Positions 9,072 to 18,360 are shown, counted from the first letter of the stretch. The stretch: 64,000 nucleotides of DNA from a bacterium (GCA_021108215.1 JAIORK010000001.1:62001-126000); one strand, 5' to 3'. Numbers and translations are program-made. Notes: generated by a model from the letters alone, not told the origin.

Positions 9072-10160
9072 ATGAAGCCATTTGTTCCCCATGAATTACC
9101 GATAAAAAATCTGGATTGGGCTATGTTTGTTTCTTTGATTGGTGAAGCAAACCGGGAGCTTGCCAAGTTTGATGCAGCATTAAACAGTATACCGGAACCT
9201 AATGTTTTGCTTTCTCCGTTAACTACAAATGAAGCTGTGCTTTCTTCCAGAATAGAGGGAACCCAGGCAACGCTTGAAGATGTCTATAAATTTGAAGCTG
9301 CGCCAAAAGAAAGAACAGAAAAATATGATGATATTATAGAAATTATTAATTACAGGCGAGCCATTACTGAAGCAAGTGAAAAATTGAATAGACTTCCGCT
9401 CAGTAGCCGTCTCATTCGGGAGATTCACAAAACATTACTTTCCGGCGCCAGAGGTAAAAATAAAACTCCTGGTAAATTTAGAACCGGACAGGTTTATATT
9501 GGGCAGATGGGAACAGATATCGGAAGTGCTACTTTTGTGCCGCCGGAACCGCAAACTATTTCGGAACATTTTAGCAATTTTGAGAAATATATTCATTTCA
9601 ACGAAAAAGACGTTCTTGTACAATTGGCCATTGTTCATGCCCAGTTTGAAATCATTCATCCCTTTTGGGACGGTAATGGAAGAACAGGCCGGATTATCAT
9701 GCCTCTGTTTCTCTATTATAAAAAAATAATTGGTTCGCCTAACTTTTATTTGAGTGAATATTTTGAGAAAAACCGTGACTCGTATAATTCCGGTCTGAAT
9801 AGTATTTCTGAAACCGGCAAATGGGAAAAGTGGATAACCTATTTTTTAAAGGCCATCATAGTTCAATCGGCAATTAATAGAGAAAAAGTCGAGTCAATTC
9901 TAGCCCTTTATAAGGACATGATGAATAATGTTCAAAATAGCACACATTCTCAGTACACGCACAAAGTTGTTGATTTTATATTTTCCAATCCCTGGTTTGA
10001 TACTATAAAATTCAGAGAAGAATCCAAAGTAGCGAAGTCAGCAACTTCAAGAATAATACGTATTTTATTAGAGAATAATATTCTTAAAGTAATCAGAAAA
10101 GGGATCGGAAGAAGACCGACAGTGTACGTTTTTCCTGAATTATTGAAAATTATCAGGTAA
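9072..10160 (+). CDS. Fic family protein (class II, self-inhibited type)
   Basis: 362 residues. The Fic core motif HPFWDGNGRTGR at about residues 196-207 has every catalytic residue (His, Asp-Gly-Asn-Gly-Arg) needed for AMP transfer from ATP to a protein hydroxyl. An upstream SSRIEG at about residue 58 matches the (S/T)xxxE(G/N) inhibitory helix, so activity is probably self-restrained. The C-terminal 80 residues look like a winged-helix domain (SATSRIIRILLENNILK). It sits inside the mod-res operon, 2 nt after mod, with the mod tail AAGGTGG acting as its ribosome site. Role in defence (guard or toxin) is inference; it could equally be a passenger. Confidence 0.9.
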   Translation: MKPFVPHELPIKNLDWAMFVSLIGEANRELAKFDAALNSIPEPNVLLSPLTTNEAVLSSRIEGTQATLEDVYKFEAAPKERTEKYDDIIEIINYRRAITEASEKLNRLPLSSRLIREIHKTLLSGARGKNKTPGKFRTGQVYIGQMGTDIGSATFVPPEPQTISEHFSNFEKYIHFNEKDVLVQLAIVHAQFEIIHPFWDGNGRTGRIIMPLFLYYKKIIGSPNFYLSEYFEKNRDSYNSGLNSISETGKWEKWITYFLKAIIVQSAINREKVESILALYKDMMNNVQNSTHSQYTHKVVDFIFSNPWFDTIKFREESKVAKSATSRIIRILLENNILKVIRKGIGRRPTVYVFPELLKIIR

Positions 10161-10164
10161 AAGT

Positions 10165-10260
10165 TAGCGTATCATGGATGACATGCTACGCGGTTAGCGT
10201 CCTGCGAAACGAGAAATATGGAACGCTAATTAGTTAGTGTCTCACAGATGGGACGCTAAT
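10165..10260. repeat. Three tandem small hairpins with GTTAGCGT motif
   Basis: Three consecutive fold-backs share GTTAGCGT/ACGCTAA: AGCGTATCAT with ACATGCTACGC, TTAGCGTCC with GGAACGCTAA, and TTAGTGTC with GGGACGCTAA. They follow the fic stop directly. They could be a processing or termination signal, or decayed insertion ends. Confidence 0.6.
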
Positions 10261-10274
10261 TATTTGTTAGGAGA

Positions 10275-10405
10275 TTGAGCATTCAGTTCGTTTTGTCATC
10301 CCCACACGTATTAAGCGGGGATCCAGGACTTATAAAATAAGCTTTTCTGGATTCCCGATAAGAGCATTCGGGAATGACAACCTAAAAAACAGATTAAATG
10401 CTCAA
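10275..10405. repeat. Composite palindromic repeat (GTCATCCC type)
   Basis: Outer inverted repeat TTGAGCATT (10275-10283) / AATGCTCAA (10397-10405) encloses GTCATCCCC...GCGGGGATCCAG and CTGGATTCCCG...CGGGAATGAC (10295-10378). This arrangement is typical of short dispersed palindromic units. It lies in the 280-nt gap between fic and the res/mod fossil, where no intact gene is seen. Confidence 0.7.
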
Positions 10406-10443
10406 GCTGCCAGTAAAAAATTAACGGAGCAAAGGCATAAAGT

Positions 10444-10512
10444 ATGAAACTCCACTGCGGCCCTAATCAGCAATTTCAGCATGATAGAATAATAGAGTTT
10501 AAGGTGGTATAG
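10444..10512 (+). pseudogene. Fossil: head of res fused in frame to tail of mod
   Basis: A 22-residue open frame, ATG to TAG. The first 14 codons match the res start at 11636 (MKLHxxPNQQFQHD; 3 differences in the first 42 nt). The last codons, IEFKVV-stop, match the C-terminus of Mod (9049-9069), including the following bases. The fusion is in frame. It reads as the deletion junction of two formerly tandem mod...res loci: the body of the first res and of the second mod are gone. The AAGGTGG of the mod tail now serves the next gene. Confidence 0.85.
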
Positions 10513-10514
10513 GC

Positions 10515-11639
10515 GTGAAAACGAATAGTTTAAAAAAAGCTTTTTATAATTCAATTCGCAATATACTGCTGCAAGCCAGGGAACAGATATCTTATACGGT
10601 TAATGTGGCTATGGTACGAGCCTACTGGAATATAGGAAAAAATATTATTGAAGAAGAGCAAGCAGGTAAAAGGCGCGCTGAATATGGTCAAAAATTAATC
10701 GAAGCATTGTCGAAAAAATTAAGTAAGGAATTCGGAAAAGGGTTTGATGCCAGCAATCTTATGCGGATGCGGCAGTTTTATCTTCTTTTTCCAAAAAGTG
10801 CCGCACTGCGGCACCAATCCGGTAAAATCTTGCCATTGAAAAAGTTTGGCTTAGAGATAGATAAACAGGAACAAATTATCGCCGCAGTGCGGCGGGAATT
10901 GTCATGGACTCATTATAAACTACTGCTGCGTGTGGAGAATCCCAGGGCCAGAGAGTGGTATATGAATGAATCATCCGATTGCGGATGGAGCACCAGGGCA
11001 TTGGAACGACAGATCAATTCATTTTACTATGAGCGTTTGCTGGCCAGCAAAAGTAAAGCACCTGTTCGGCGGGAAGCGGCTCAAAAGGCCGGGAAGTTCA
11101 AGCCGGAAAATATTCTTAAAGATCCTTATGTTCTGGAATTTCTTGATTTGGCGGATCGGAGTTCCTATCGTGAATCAGAACTGGAACAGGCACTAATAGA
11201 TAAATTGCAGGAATTCCTGCTTGAGTTGGGAAAGGGTTTTAGTTTTGTTGCCCGGCAAAAAAGAATATCCGCTGAGGATGAATATTACTATATTGATCTT
11301 GTTTTTTATAACTATCTTTTAAAATGTTTTGTCCTGATTGATTTAAAAACCGGCAAACTAACACATCAGGATATCGGACAAATGGATATGTATGTCAGAA
11401 TGTTTGAGGAAAAAACCAGGATCACCGGTGATAATCCGACCATCGGCATTGTGCTTTGTTCTGAAAAAAATGACGCAGTGGTAAAGTATTCAGTGCTTAG
11501 TGAAAATAAACGGCTTTTTGCTTCCAAATACAAATTGTACTTGCCTTCGGAAAAAGAATTGATTGCGGAGTTGAAACAGGAGAGAAAAGCTCTGGAATCA
11601 ACCCTGATATTTTCTCCCAAAGGCCAAAAAAGGAAATGA
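10515..11639 (+). CDS. YhcG/DUF1016 family PDDEXK nuclease
   Basis: 374 residues with the two parts of the YhcG family. An N-terminal DUF1016-type helical domain (residues 1-175; YWNIGKNIIEEEQ, LSWTHYKLLLRV, ENPRAREWYMNE) is followed by a C-terminal PD-(D/E)XK nuclease fold (residues 200-355), with YYIDLVFYN and CFVLIDLKTGKL giving the D...D-x-K constellation. Start is GTG at 10515, 2 nt after the fossil stop, with AAGGTGG as ribosome site. It overlaps res by 4 nt. YhcG proteins are usually companions of restriction systems; its biochemical part in this type III locus is unknown. Confidence 0.9.
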   Translation: MKTNSLKKAFYNSIRNILLQAREQISYTVNVAMVRAYWNIGKNIIEEEQAGKRRAEYGQKLIEALSKKLSKEFGKGFDASNLMRMRQFYLLFPKSAALRHQSGKILPLKKFGLEIDKQEQIIAAVRRELSWTHYKLLLRVENPRAREWYMNESSDCGWSTRALERQINSFYYERLLASKSKAPVRREAAQKAGKFKPENILKDPYVLEFLDLADRSSYRESELEQALIDKLQEFLLELGKGFSFVARQKRISAEDEYYYIDLVFYNYLLKCFVLIDLKTGKLTHQDIGQMDMYVRMFEEKTRITGDNPTIGIVLCSEKNDAVVKYSVLSENKRLFASKYKLYLPSEKELIAELKQERKALESTLIFSPKGQKRK

Positions 11640-14260
11640 AACTCCATTTCGACCCTAATCAGCAATTTCAGCATGATGCAATAAACGCTATTATTGACAT
11701 ATTTGAAGGTCAACCGTTAAATCAGAGTGATTTCAGTTTTTCATTGCAATATGAGGGAAATTTTCTGGAAGATGGTGCGGTTGGGAATAGACTTGAAATT
11801 AGTAATGAACAGATTCTAAATAATATTCAGGAAATACAAACGAAGAATGAGTTAAGCGCTTCTGACAAATTGGATGGCATGAATTTTTCAGTTGAAATGG
11901 AAACCGGTACCGGGAAAACCTATGTCTATCTCCGCACTATTTATGAATTGAATAAAAAGTATGGTTTTAAGAAATTTGTTATTGTCGTACCTTCAATCGC
12001 TATTCGTGAAGGTGTATTAAAAAACCTGGAAATAACTTTTGAACACTTTCAGAATCTTTACGATAAAACGCCGGTTAATTTTAAGGTATATGATTCTAAA
12101 AATGTTTCTAATTTAAGAAGTTTTGCTATTAATAATACTATTGAGATTCTTGTTATCAATATTGACTCCTTTGCCAAAGATGAAAATATCATTAATAAGC
12201 CGAATGATAAACTGACCGGTAAACGGCCGATTGAGTTTATACAGGCAATTTCTCCAATTGTAATAGTAGATGAACCGCAAAATATGGAAACGGATATAAG
12301 GAAGAAAGCAATTGAGAAATTGAATCCCCTTTGTACGCTTCGGTATTCGGCAACACATACCAACCGGTATAATATGGTATACAGTCTCGATCCTGTAAAA
12401 GCCTATGATCTGGGATTGGTTAAGCAAATAGAAGTGGATTCCATTATTACGGAAAATGATTTTAATGAAGCCTATCTATGTCTTGAAAAAGTAATTGCGA
12501 CCAAAACCCGTACATCTTCTAAAATCAAAATAGATGTGAATACAACCGATGGCGTTAAGAGAAAAACCGTTACCGCCAAGGTCGGTGATGATTTGTATGA
12601 TTTGTCCAACAAAAGAGAGATTTATAAAAATGGATACATTATCAACGGTATTGATGTTTCGGAAAACTTGATTGAGCTTTCAAACGGCGAAACCATTTTT
12701 ATGGGGGATACCTTTGGTGGGCTTTCCGATGAAATTATGAAAGTTCAAATTCGAAAAACCATTGAAGAACACTTTTTAAAAACAAGGAAACTTAAAAGCA
12801 AAGGTATAAAAGTTCTTTCGCTTTTCTTCATTGATCGTGTCGCCAATTACCGGGATTATGATTCGGACGGCAAGCCGGTAAAAGGGAAGTTTGCAAAATG
12901 GTTTGAAGAATTATACCGGGAAATATCATCCAGAACGGCATATAAAAATTTGATTCCTTTTGAAGCGGAAGATGTCCATAACGGTTATTTTTCTGCTGAT
13001 AAAAAAGGCAAATGGAAAGATACCAAAGGGACGACTCAGGCGGATGATGATACCTTTAAGCTGATAATGAAAAACAAGGAACAGCTATTGGACATTAATG
13101 AACCTTTGCAGTTTATTTTCAGCCATTCTGCTTTGCGTGAGGGCTGGGACAATCCCAATGTTTTTCAGATATGTACATTAAATGAAACGCAATCGGAACT
13201 TAAAAAAAGGCAGGAAATTGGCCGGGGACTGCGGCTTTCGGTCAATCAGGAAGGAACACGAATACAGGACATTAATATTAATAGATTAACGGTTGTGGCC
13301 AATGAATCCTATGAAGATTTTGCCAAACAATTGCAAACGGAGATAGAAGAAGATTGCGGTGTGTCTTTTAAGGGTAGAATCAAAAATAAACAGCAAAGGG
13401 CAACGGTTACGTACCGGAAAGGCTTTGGATTGGACGAACAATTCAGGGATATATGGGATAAAATAAAATATCAAACCACCTATCTGGTAGAATACGACAC
13501 ATCTGAATTTATCCGGCAAGCTGTAAAAGCTGTTCAGCAAATGCCTGCCATAAGAAAGGCAGCTATCAAAACAACAAAGACCGCGCTTGAATTTGATGAA
13601 GCCGGTATTGTTATGAAAACAAAAGCTTCTTATGCAACAGTACTTGACGGGACCTTTCTAATACCCGATATCCTTTTTTATATACAGGAAAGAACGGAAC
13701 TTACACGTTCCACGATTCTTGATATTCTCACAAAATCAGGGAGAATCGGTGATGTAATAATTAATCCGCAGTTGTTTCTGGACAATGTTGTTATTATAAT
13801 AAAAAATGTTCTTACCGAGTTGATGATTGAGGGTATTCAATACGATAAAGTCGGTTCAAAAGAATATGAAATGAGATTGTTTGAGGACTATGACATCCAC
13901 GTAAATGATCTGACATTTAAGATCACCAAGAAAGATAAAACCATTTACAGTAATTTTGTGCCGCTTGATTCCAATGTTGAATATGATTTTGCTAAAGAAT
14001 GTGAGAGCAGAGATGATATTGAGTTTTATTTTAAACTCCCCTTTTGGTTCAAGATTAAGACGCCAATAGGTAGCTATAATCCTGACTGGGCTTTGATAAA
14101 GAAGAACGAGAAGACGGTTTACTTTGTTGCTGAAACCAAATCAGCAGGCCAGGAATTAAAGACAAGTGAAAAAAGAAAAATTAAATGCGGACAGGCACAT
14201 TTCAATGAGTTTAAGGACGTTAAATATAGACAGGTTGCGACTGTGGGAGAACTGGATTGA
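11636..14260 (+). CDS. Type III restriction enzyme Res subunit (helicase-nuclease)
   Basis: 874 residues. Superfamily-2 helicase motifs: Walker A METGTGKTY near residue 90, DEPQ (DEAD-like motif II) near 212, SHSALREGWDNPNVFQ and QEIGRGLRL (motifs V and VI) near residues 500-540. The C-terminus has a nuclease signature, NPDWALI then VAETKS (PD...ExK) at about residues 815-835. With Mod it forms the ATP-dependent complex that cuts unmethylated DNA. All key residues look intact. ATGA overlap with the YhcG-type gene. AT-rich like the rest of the island. Confidence 0.93.
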   Translation: MKLHFDPNQQFQHDAINAIIDIFEGQPLNQSDFSFSLQYEGNFLEDGAVGNRLEISNEQILNNIQEIQTKNELSASDKLDGMNFSVEMETGTGKTYVYLRTIYELNKKYGFKKFVIVVPSIAIREGVLKNLEITFEHFQNLYDKTPVNFKVYDSKNVSNLRSFAINNTIEILVINIDSFAKDENIINKPNDKLTGKRPIEFIQAISPIVIVDEPQNMETDIRKKAIEKLNPLCTLRYSATHTNRYNMVYSLDPVKAYDLGLVKQIEVDSIITENDFNEAYLCLEKVIATKTRTSSKIKIDVNTTDGVKRKTVTAKVGDDLYDLSNKREIYKNGYIINGIDVSENLIELSNGETIFMGDTFGGLSDEIMKVQIRKTIEEHFLKTRKLKSKGIKVLSLFFIDRVANYRDYDSDGKPVKGKFAKWFEELYREISSRTAYKNLIPFEAEDVHNGYFSADKKGKWKDTKGTTQADDDTFKLIMKNKEQLLDINEPLQFIFSHSALREGWDNPNVFQICTLNETQSELKKRQEIGRGLRLSVNQEGTRIQDININRLTVVANESYEDFAKQLQTEIEEDCGVSFKGRIKNKQQRATVTYRKGFGLDEQFRDIWDKIKYQTTYLVEYDTSEFIRQAVKAVQQMPAIRKAAIKTTKTALEFDEAGIVMKTKASYATVLDGTFLIPDILFYIQERTELTRSTILDILTKSGRIGDVIINPQLFLDNVVIIIKNVLTELMIEGIQYDKVGSKEYEMRLFEDYDIHVNDLTFKITKKDKTIYSNFVPLDSNVEYDFAKECESRDDIEFYFKLPFWFKIKTPIGSYNPDWALIKKNEKTVYFVAETKSAGQELKTSEKRKIKCGQAHFNEFKDVKYRQVATVGELD

Positions 14261-14293
14261 AATAGAAACAAGGGATTTAAGCAGGGAAATCCA

Positions 14294-14323
14294 TTGAAAA
14301 AACGCTGTGGGCCATGCTATAGT
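14294..14323 (+). promoter_or_regulatory. Putative sigma-70-type promoter of the his operon
   Basis: TTGAAA (14294-14299), 18-nt spacer, TATAGT (14318-14323) with an upstream TGC extension. It stands 120 nt before hisD. The leader in between shows no clear attenuator. Confidence 0.65.
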
Positions 14324-14445
14324 ACACATCTTTATTCAGGGAAATCCACTTCACTTTCCGTCGCACATCAAAATGAGGATTAAACCCCTGAGATCCTAAA
14401 TGAATCGTTTGGCTGGATGAAAATAGGGAAATATGGAGTTTTTGT

Positions 14446-15780
14446 ATGCGTCAGGTAAATATTCAAACAGCTGCCGGAAAGAAAATTTGGGAGCAGTACC
14501 TTAAACGACAAACCGGTCATTCAGATCCCTTGCGAGTTCGGAGGGATGCTTTAACAAAAAGCGTTTTTAGTAAGCCGGTATCCGCCCGGGAAGCTGTAGG
14601 GCGCATGCTTACGGAGATCAGCCGTCAGGGAGACCGGGCGGTTTTGCGTTATACACGGTTGTTGGAAAAATATAAGACCACAGCAGCAGGATTGAAAATT
14701 TCTGCGGCTGAGCGTCACTCTGCAAAAAAGCAGGTTCCGCTGGTTTTGCAGCGGGCATTGCGTAAGGCGGCATCCCATATTCGCAGCTTTCATCGGGCAC
14801 AACTGGGAAGAAAACCGGCAGTTGTTTCCCGGCCCGGGGTGAGGCTCTTGGAAAGAAGGCAGCCTTTAAACCGGGTGGGTATTTATGTGCCCGGCGGCGT
14901 GGCCCCGCTGGTATCCACTGTTTTGATGAATGCCATTCCGGCTCGGGTCGCAGGGGTGAAAGACGTTATCATGGCAACACCACCGGGCCCCAAAGGAGAG
15001 ATACTGTCGGCGATTTTGTATGCAGCGGAATTGGCGGGGGTGGATGTTATTTACCGGCTTGGCGGGGCAACTGCCATCGGTGCGTTTGCATTCGGAACGC
15101 AGAGCATTACGCGTGTTGACAAAATTGTGGGGCCTGCCAATGTGTTCGGAACCGAGGCCAAGCGCCAGGTTGTGGGCACAGTTGGGATTGACAGCTTGGC
15201 CGGACCAAGCGAAATTTTAATCATTGCGGATAAGACTGCCCGGCCGGAAGCACTGGCATGGGATTTACTTGCCCAGGGGGAACATGGTTCCGGGGCAGTC
15301 GCCATACTAGTGACACCGTCTGCCAAAGTGATGGCGCTTGCAATGAAAGCAGCAAGCGGTTTGGTTAAAATGTATCCTGAGTTGACTACGGCGTTTCAAT
15401 CTGCCATCGCGGTGAAGACCGCGACACTTGATCAGGCTGTAAAATTGGCGGATGCGTATGCACCGGAACATCTTTCTTTGCAGATCGCCAAACCACACCG
15501 GCTGTTGGATAAAATTAACCGGGCCGGGGCCGTTTTTTTAGGTGTTCAGACAGCTCAGGCGATGGGAGATTATATTGCCGGTCCGAATCACGTGCTGCCG
15601 ACCAACCGGACCGCTTGTTGGTCGTCGCCCCTGTCTGTACGCGATTTTGAACATTTTACCAGTGTGGTCACATATTCTGACTCTGGAATGCAAAAGGAAG
15701 GACCGGCTGCGATCACAATTGCGGAAGCAGAAGGACTGCGCGCCCATGCCGGTTCAATCCGGGTACGAATTCAAAAGTAA
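14446..15780 (+). CDS. hisD: Histidinol dehydrogenase HisD
   Basis: Last two oxidation steps of histidine synthesis, L-histidinol to L-histidine with NAD and a bound zinc. 444 residues, slightly longer than the usual ~430. Signatures include GIYVPGGVAPLVSTVLMNAIPA, GPANVFGTEAKRQV, GPSEILIIAD, QGEHGSGA with its zinc-ligand-type Gln/His, APEHLSLQ, and GPNHVLPT near the C-terminus. GGAG is 8 nt before the ATG. First gene of a plus-strand histidine cluster. Confidence 0.97.
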   Translation: MRQVNIQTAAGKKIWEQYLKRQTGHSDPLRVRRDALTKSVFSKPVSAREAVGRMLTEISRQGDRAVLRYTRLLEKYKTTAAGLKISAAERHSAKKQVPLVLQRALRKAASHIRSFHRAQLGRKPAVVSRPGVRLLERRQPLNRVGIYVPGGVAPLVSTVLMNAIPARVAGVKDVIMATPPGPKGEILSAILYAAELAGVDVIYRLGGATAIGAFAFGTQSITRVDKIVGPANVFGTEAKRQVVGTVGIDSLAGPSEILIIADKTARPEALAWDLLAQGEHGSGAVAILVTPSAKVMALAMKAASGLVKMYPELTTAFQSAIAVKTATLDQAVKLADAYAPEHLSLQIAKPHRLLDKINRAGAVFLGVQTAQAMGDYIAGPNHVLPTNRTACWSSPLSVRDFEHFTSVVTYSDSGMQKEGPAAITIAEAEGLRAHAGSIRVRIQK

Positions 15781-15864
15781 TCAGCCGTGGCTATGAAAAA
15801 ACGGTGGAAAAAATAAAGACGTGTCGCGTTTTGCTTGTGCAGCTGGGTGATCAAAGGGGCGGTT

Positions 15865-16950
15865 ATGGAAAGCCGAATAGAAAAAATAAATGAATGGATT
15901 CGGCCGGAGGTACGCGGTTTGCAGCCGTATGTACCCGAGGCGGCCGGGCCGCAGATACGGTTGGATGCTAATGAAAGTCCGTTTGACATCCCGGAGGACA
16001 TGAAGCAAGAAATCAGCAAAATTTTTATGGAGCATTCCTGGAATCGCTATCCTGATCCGGAGTGCCGGGAGTTGAAAAAAGCGGTCGCACACTATGAAGG
16101 TGTGGCGGAAGAGAATATTGTTTTGGGAAATGGTTCCGACGAAATTATTCGCGACCTTCAGGTCTGTTTTGGCGGACAGGGTACGCGGACGGTTTTTCCC
16201 ACGCCGACTTTTGCCATGTACCGTCTCCTGACCATCTCCCTGGGCGGGACACCGGTGGGTGTCCGGTTGCGTGATGACTGGTCGCTGGACAAAGAAAATT
16301 TACTAAAAGAGATGGAAACGGAAAACAGCCGGATACTGTTTATTGCCAGTCCAAACAATCCGACCGGTAATGCGTTTGATGTGGGCATGCTGGAAGAAAT
16401 CGTGCAAGCCACGGATGGACTGGTGGTGGTGGATGAGGCTTACCGTTTATTCGGTACTCAGACCATGGTTCCCAAACTGGCGGCCTATCCCAACTTGGTG
16501 GTCCTCAATACTTATTCAAAGTCCATGTCTGCGGCCGGGATTCGGATCGGTTATTTGCTGGGACATGAGAAAATAGTAAATATTATCAATCGGGTCAGGC
16601 TGCCTTACAATTTGGATGCTTTTGCCCAGGTGGTGGCGTTAAAGACCATGGAAAATGTCGGTCTTTGGAAGGCCAATGCCAAGCTGATTGTTAGCGAGCG
16701 CGAACGCATGGCCGGAATTCTGCGACCGCTGGAGGGTGTGGTTGTTTATCCCAGCCAATCAAATTTTTTATTGATACAAGTTCCGGATGCCGAAGCAGTA
16801 AAGGATCAACTGGCCCGGAACAATATCGCAGTTCGGGGTTTTCCAAAAACAGAGGGGCTTTCCGACTGCCTTCGGGTGACCATTGGCACGGTGGAGGAAA
16901 ATAACGTGTTTTTGGATAGAATCCAAAAAGTACTGCAATCTGTGGGGTGA
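15865..16950 (+). CDS. hisC: Histidinol-phosphate aminotransferase HisC
   Basis: PLP-dependent conversion of imidazole-acetol phosphate to histidinol phosphate. About 361 residues from the ATG at 15865, which has AAAGGGG at good spacing; an in-frame TTG at 15835 is less likely. Motifs: RLDANESPFD, GNGSDEIIRDL, SPNNPTGN, DEAYRLF and NTYSKSMSAAGIRIGY with the PLP lysine. Its stop overlaps the hisB start. Confidence 0.96.
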   Translation: MESRIEKINEWIRPEVRGLQPYVPEAAGPQIRLDANESPFDIPEDMKQEISKIFMEHSWNRYPDPECRELKKAVAHYEGVAEENIVLGNGSDEIIRDLQVCFGGQGTRTVFPTPTFAMYRLLTISLGGTPVGVRLRDDWSLDKENLLKEMETENSRILFIASPNNPTGNAFDVGMLEEIVQATDGLVVVDEAYRLFGTQTMVPKLAAYPNLVVLNTYSKSMSAAGIRIGYLLGHEKIVNIINRVRLPYNLDAFAQVVALKTMENVGLWKANAKLIVSERERMAGILRPLEGVVVYPSQSNFLLIQVPDAEAVKDQLARNNIAVRGFPKTEGLSDCLRVTIGTVEENNVFLDRIQKVLQSVG

Positions 16951-17552
16951 TGACTATGGCGGTGAAAAAACGCACGGCAACAGTAAAGCGGAAAACCAAG
17001 GAAACGGATATTCAACTCTCGGTAAATTTGGATGGAAACGGTAAAAGCGGCTTGGATACCGGTGTGCCGTTTTTCGAGCACATGCTGACCCTTCTGGCCG
17101 GACACAGCCTGATGGATATCCAGATAAAAGCCAAAGGGGATCTGGAAGTGGATCAGCACCATTTGGTTGAGGACATTGGGATTGCTTTGGGTCAGGCATT
17201 GCTCCGTGCATTGGGAGATAAGCGGCAACTGGTGCGCTACGGTGCGGCATTGATTCCCATGGATGAATCACTGGTTCAGGTGACCTTGGATATTTCCGGC
17301 CGTCCGTACTTAAATTATCAATTGAAACTGCGTCAGAAAAAATTGGGGGATTTCGATACTGAGCTGGTGATCGAATTTTTTCGTGCATTGGCCAATGCAG
17401 CCGGCATTACGGTGCATATTATTCAGCAGACCGGCGGCAATACCCACCATCTGGTGGAAGCGGCCTTTAAGGGGTTGGGGCGGGCACTGCGTAAGGCAAT
17501 CGCCCGTGATGCGCGGCAAAAAGGTGTTCCCAGTACCAAGGGAAGTTTATAA
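16950..17552 (+). CDS. hisB: Imidazoleglycerol-phosphate dehydratase HisB
   Basis: Monofunctional dehydratase without the phosphatase domain of enterobacterial HisB. About 200 residues. Metal-binding motifs DTGVPFFEHMLTLLAGH, DQHHLVEDIGIALGQAL and THHLVEAAFKGLGRALR are intact. Start ATG 16950 overlaps the hisC stop; ATG 16956 is an alternative. A fold-back element follows before hisH. Confidence 0.96.
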   Translation: MTMAVKKRTATVKRKTKETDIQLSVNLDGNGKSGLDTGVPFFEHMLTLLAGHSLMDIQIKAKGDLEVDQHHLVEDIGIALGQALLRALGDKRQLVRYGAALIPMDESLVQVTLDISGRPYLNYQLKLRQKKLGDFDTELVIEFFRALANAAGITVHIIQQTGGNTHHLVEAAFKGLGRALRKAIARDARQKGVPSTKGSL

Positions 17553-17577
17553 TCAATTATTGAAAAATGAGCCGAGC

Positions 17578-17684
17578 TCGTTGGGAGGGTAAGCATTCGT
17601 GTTTTTCGGCTGCGTAACTCGCCCCCTACGGGAAGCTTAAACAGTACTCGCTTTGAAAAATACGAATGCTTACCCTCTCAACGA
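17578..17684 (+). repeat. Long fold-back element, group B copy 1
   Basis: Arms 17578-17607 and 17655-17684 (30 bp). The only two differences are G.U pairs on the plus strand. The arm CGTTGGGAGGGTAAGCATTC runs into GTGTTTTTC. The core carries AACTCGCCC and AAGCTTAAACAGT, shared with the element at 45275. It splits the his cluster between hisB and hisH. Confidence 0.88.
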
Positions 17685-17742
17685 ATAGTATATACAGTTG
17701 ACTATTGATGCAGTTGGGATGTCGGTTTTGAAAGGAAAGATG

Positions 17743-18351
17743 ATGGTAGGTATTGTTGATTATAAAATGGGGAACCTGCACTCAGTCCAAAAAGCTTGTG
17801 CAGCAGCAGGATTGAAATCGAAGTTTATTTCCAAGGCGTCTGAAATAAAAAAGGCCAAGGCGGTAATTTTGCCTGGTGTGGGCGCTTTTGGACAGGCGAT
17901 GGCGCATTTGAATCAACAGCACTTGGTCGGTGCACTCAAAGAGGCGGCGGAGTCAGGCAAACCCTTTTTAGGTATTTGTCTGGGTATGCAGCTTTTATTT
18001 GAGAGTTCCGAGGAATTTGGTAATCATGCCGGGCTGGGTATTTTTCAGGGTAAAGTCCGGCATTTCCCGAAGAAACTCAAAGTTCCGCATATGGGCTGGA
18101 ATAGTCTTATTATGAAAAAACGTGCGCTGCTGTTAAAAGGAATTAAAGAAGGCGCTTATATGTATTTTGTACATACTTACTATTGTGATCCCAAAGATAA
18201 GGACGTATTGCTGGCAACCACGGCATACGGTATTGAAGTAGCTGCAGTAGTAGGTCGAAATAATATATGTGCAACCCAATTCCATCCGGAAAAAAGCCAG
18301 GCAATTGGATTGAAGGTCTATCACAATTTGGCAAGCCTGTTGAAAGGTTAG
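17743..18351 (+). CDS. hisH: Imidazole glycerol phosphate synthase, glutaminase subunit HisH
   Basis: Class I glutamine amidotransferase supplying ammonia to HisF. About 202 residues from ATG 17743, chosen because AAAGGA is at proper spacing and the protein then begins MVGIVDYKMGN as usual. Nucleophile Cys in GICLGMQLLFE; catalytic His/Glu in QFHPEKS. Earlier in-frame TTG/GTG codons are less likely. Confidence 0.95.
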   Translation: MVGIVDYKMGNLHSVQKACAAAGLKSKFISKASEIKKAKAVILPGVGAFGQAMAHLNQQHLVGALKEAAESGKPFLGICLGMQLLFESSEEFGNHAGLGIFQGKVRHFPKKLKVPHMGWNSLIMKKRALLLKGIKEGAYMYFVHTYYCDPKDKDVLLATTAYGIEVAAVVGRNNICATQFHPEKSQAIGLKVYHNLASLLKG

Positions 18352-18360
18352 GTGCAAAGT

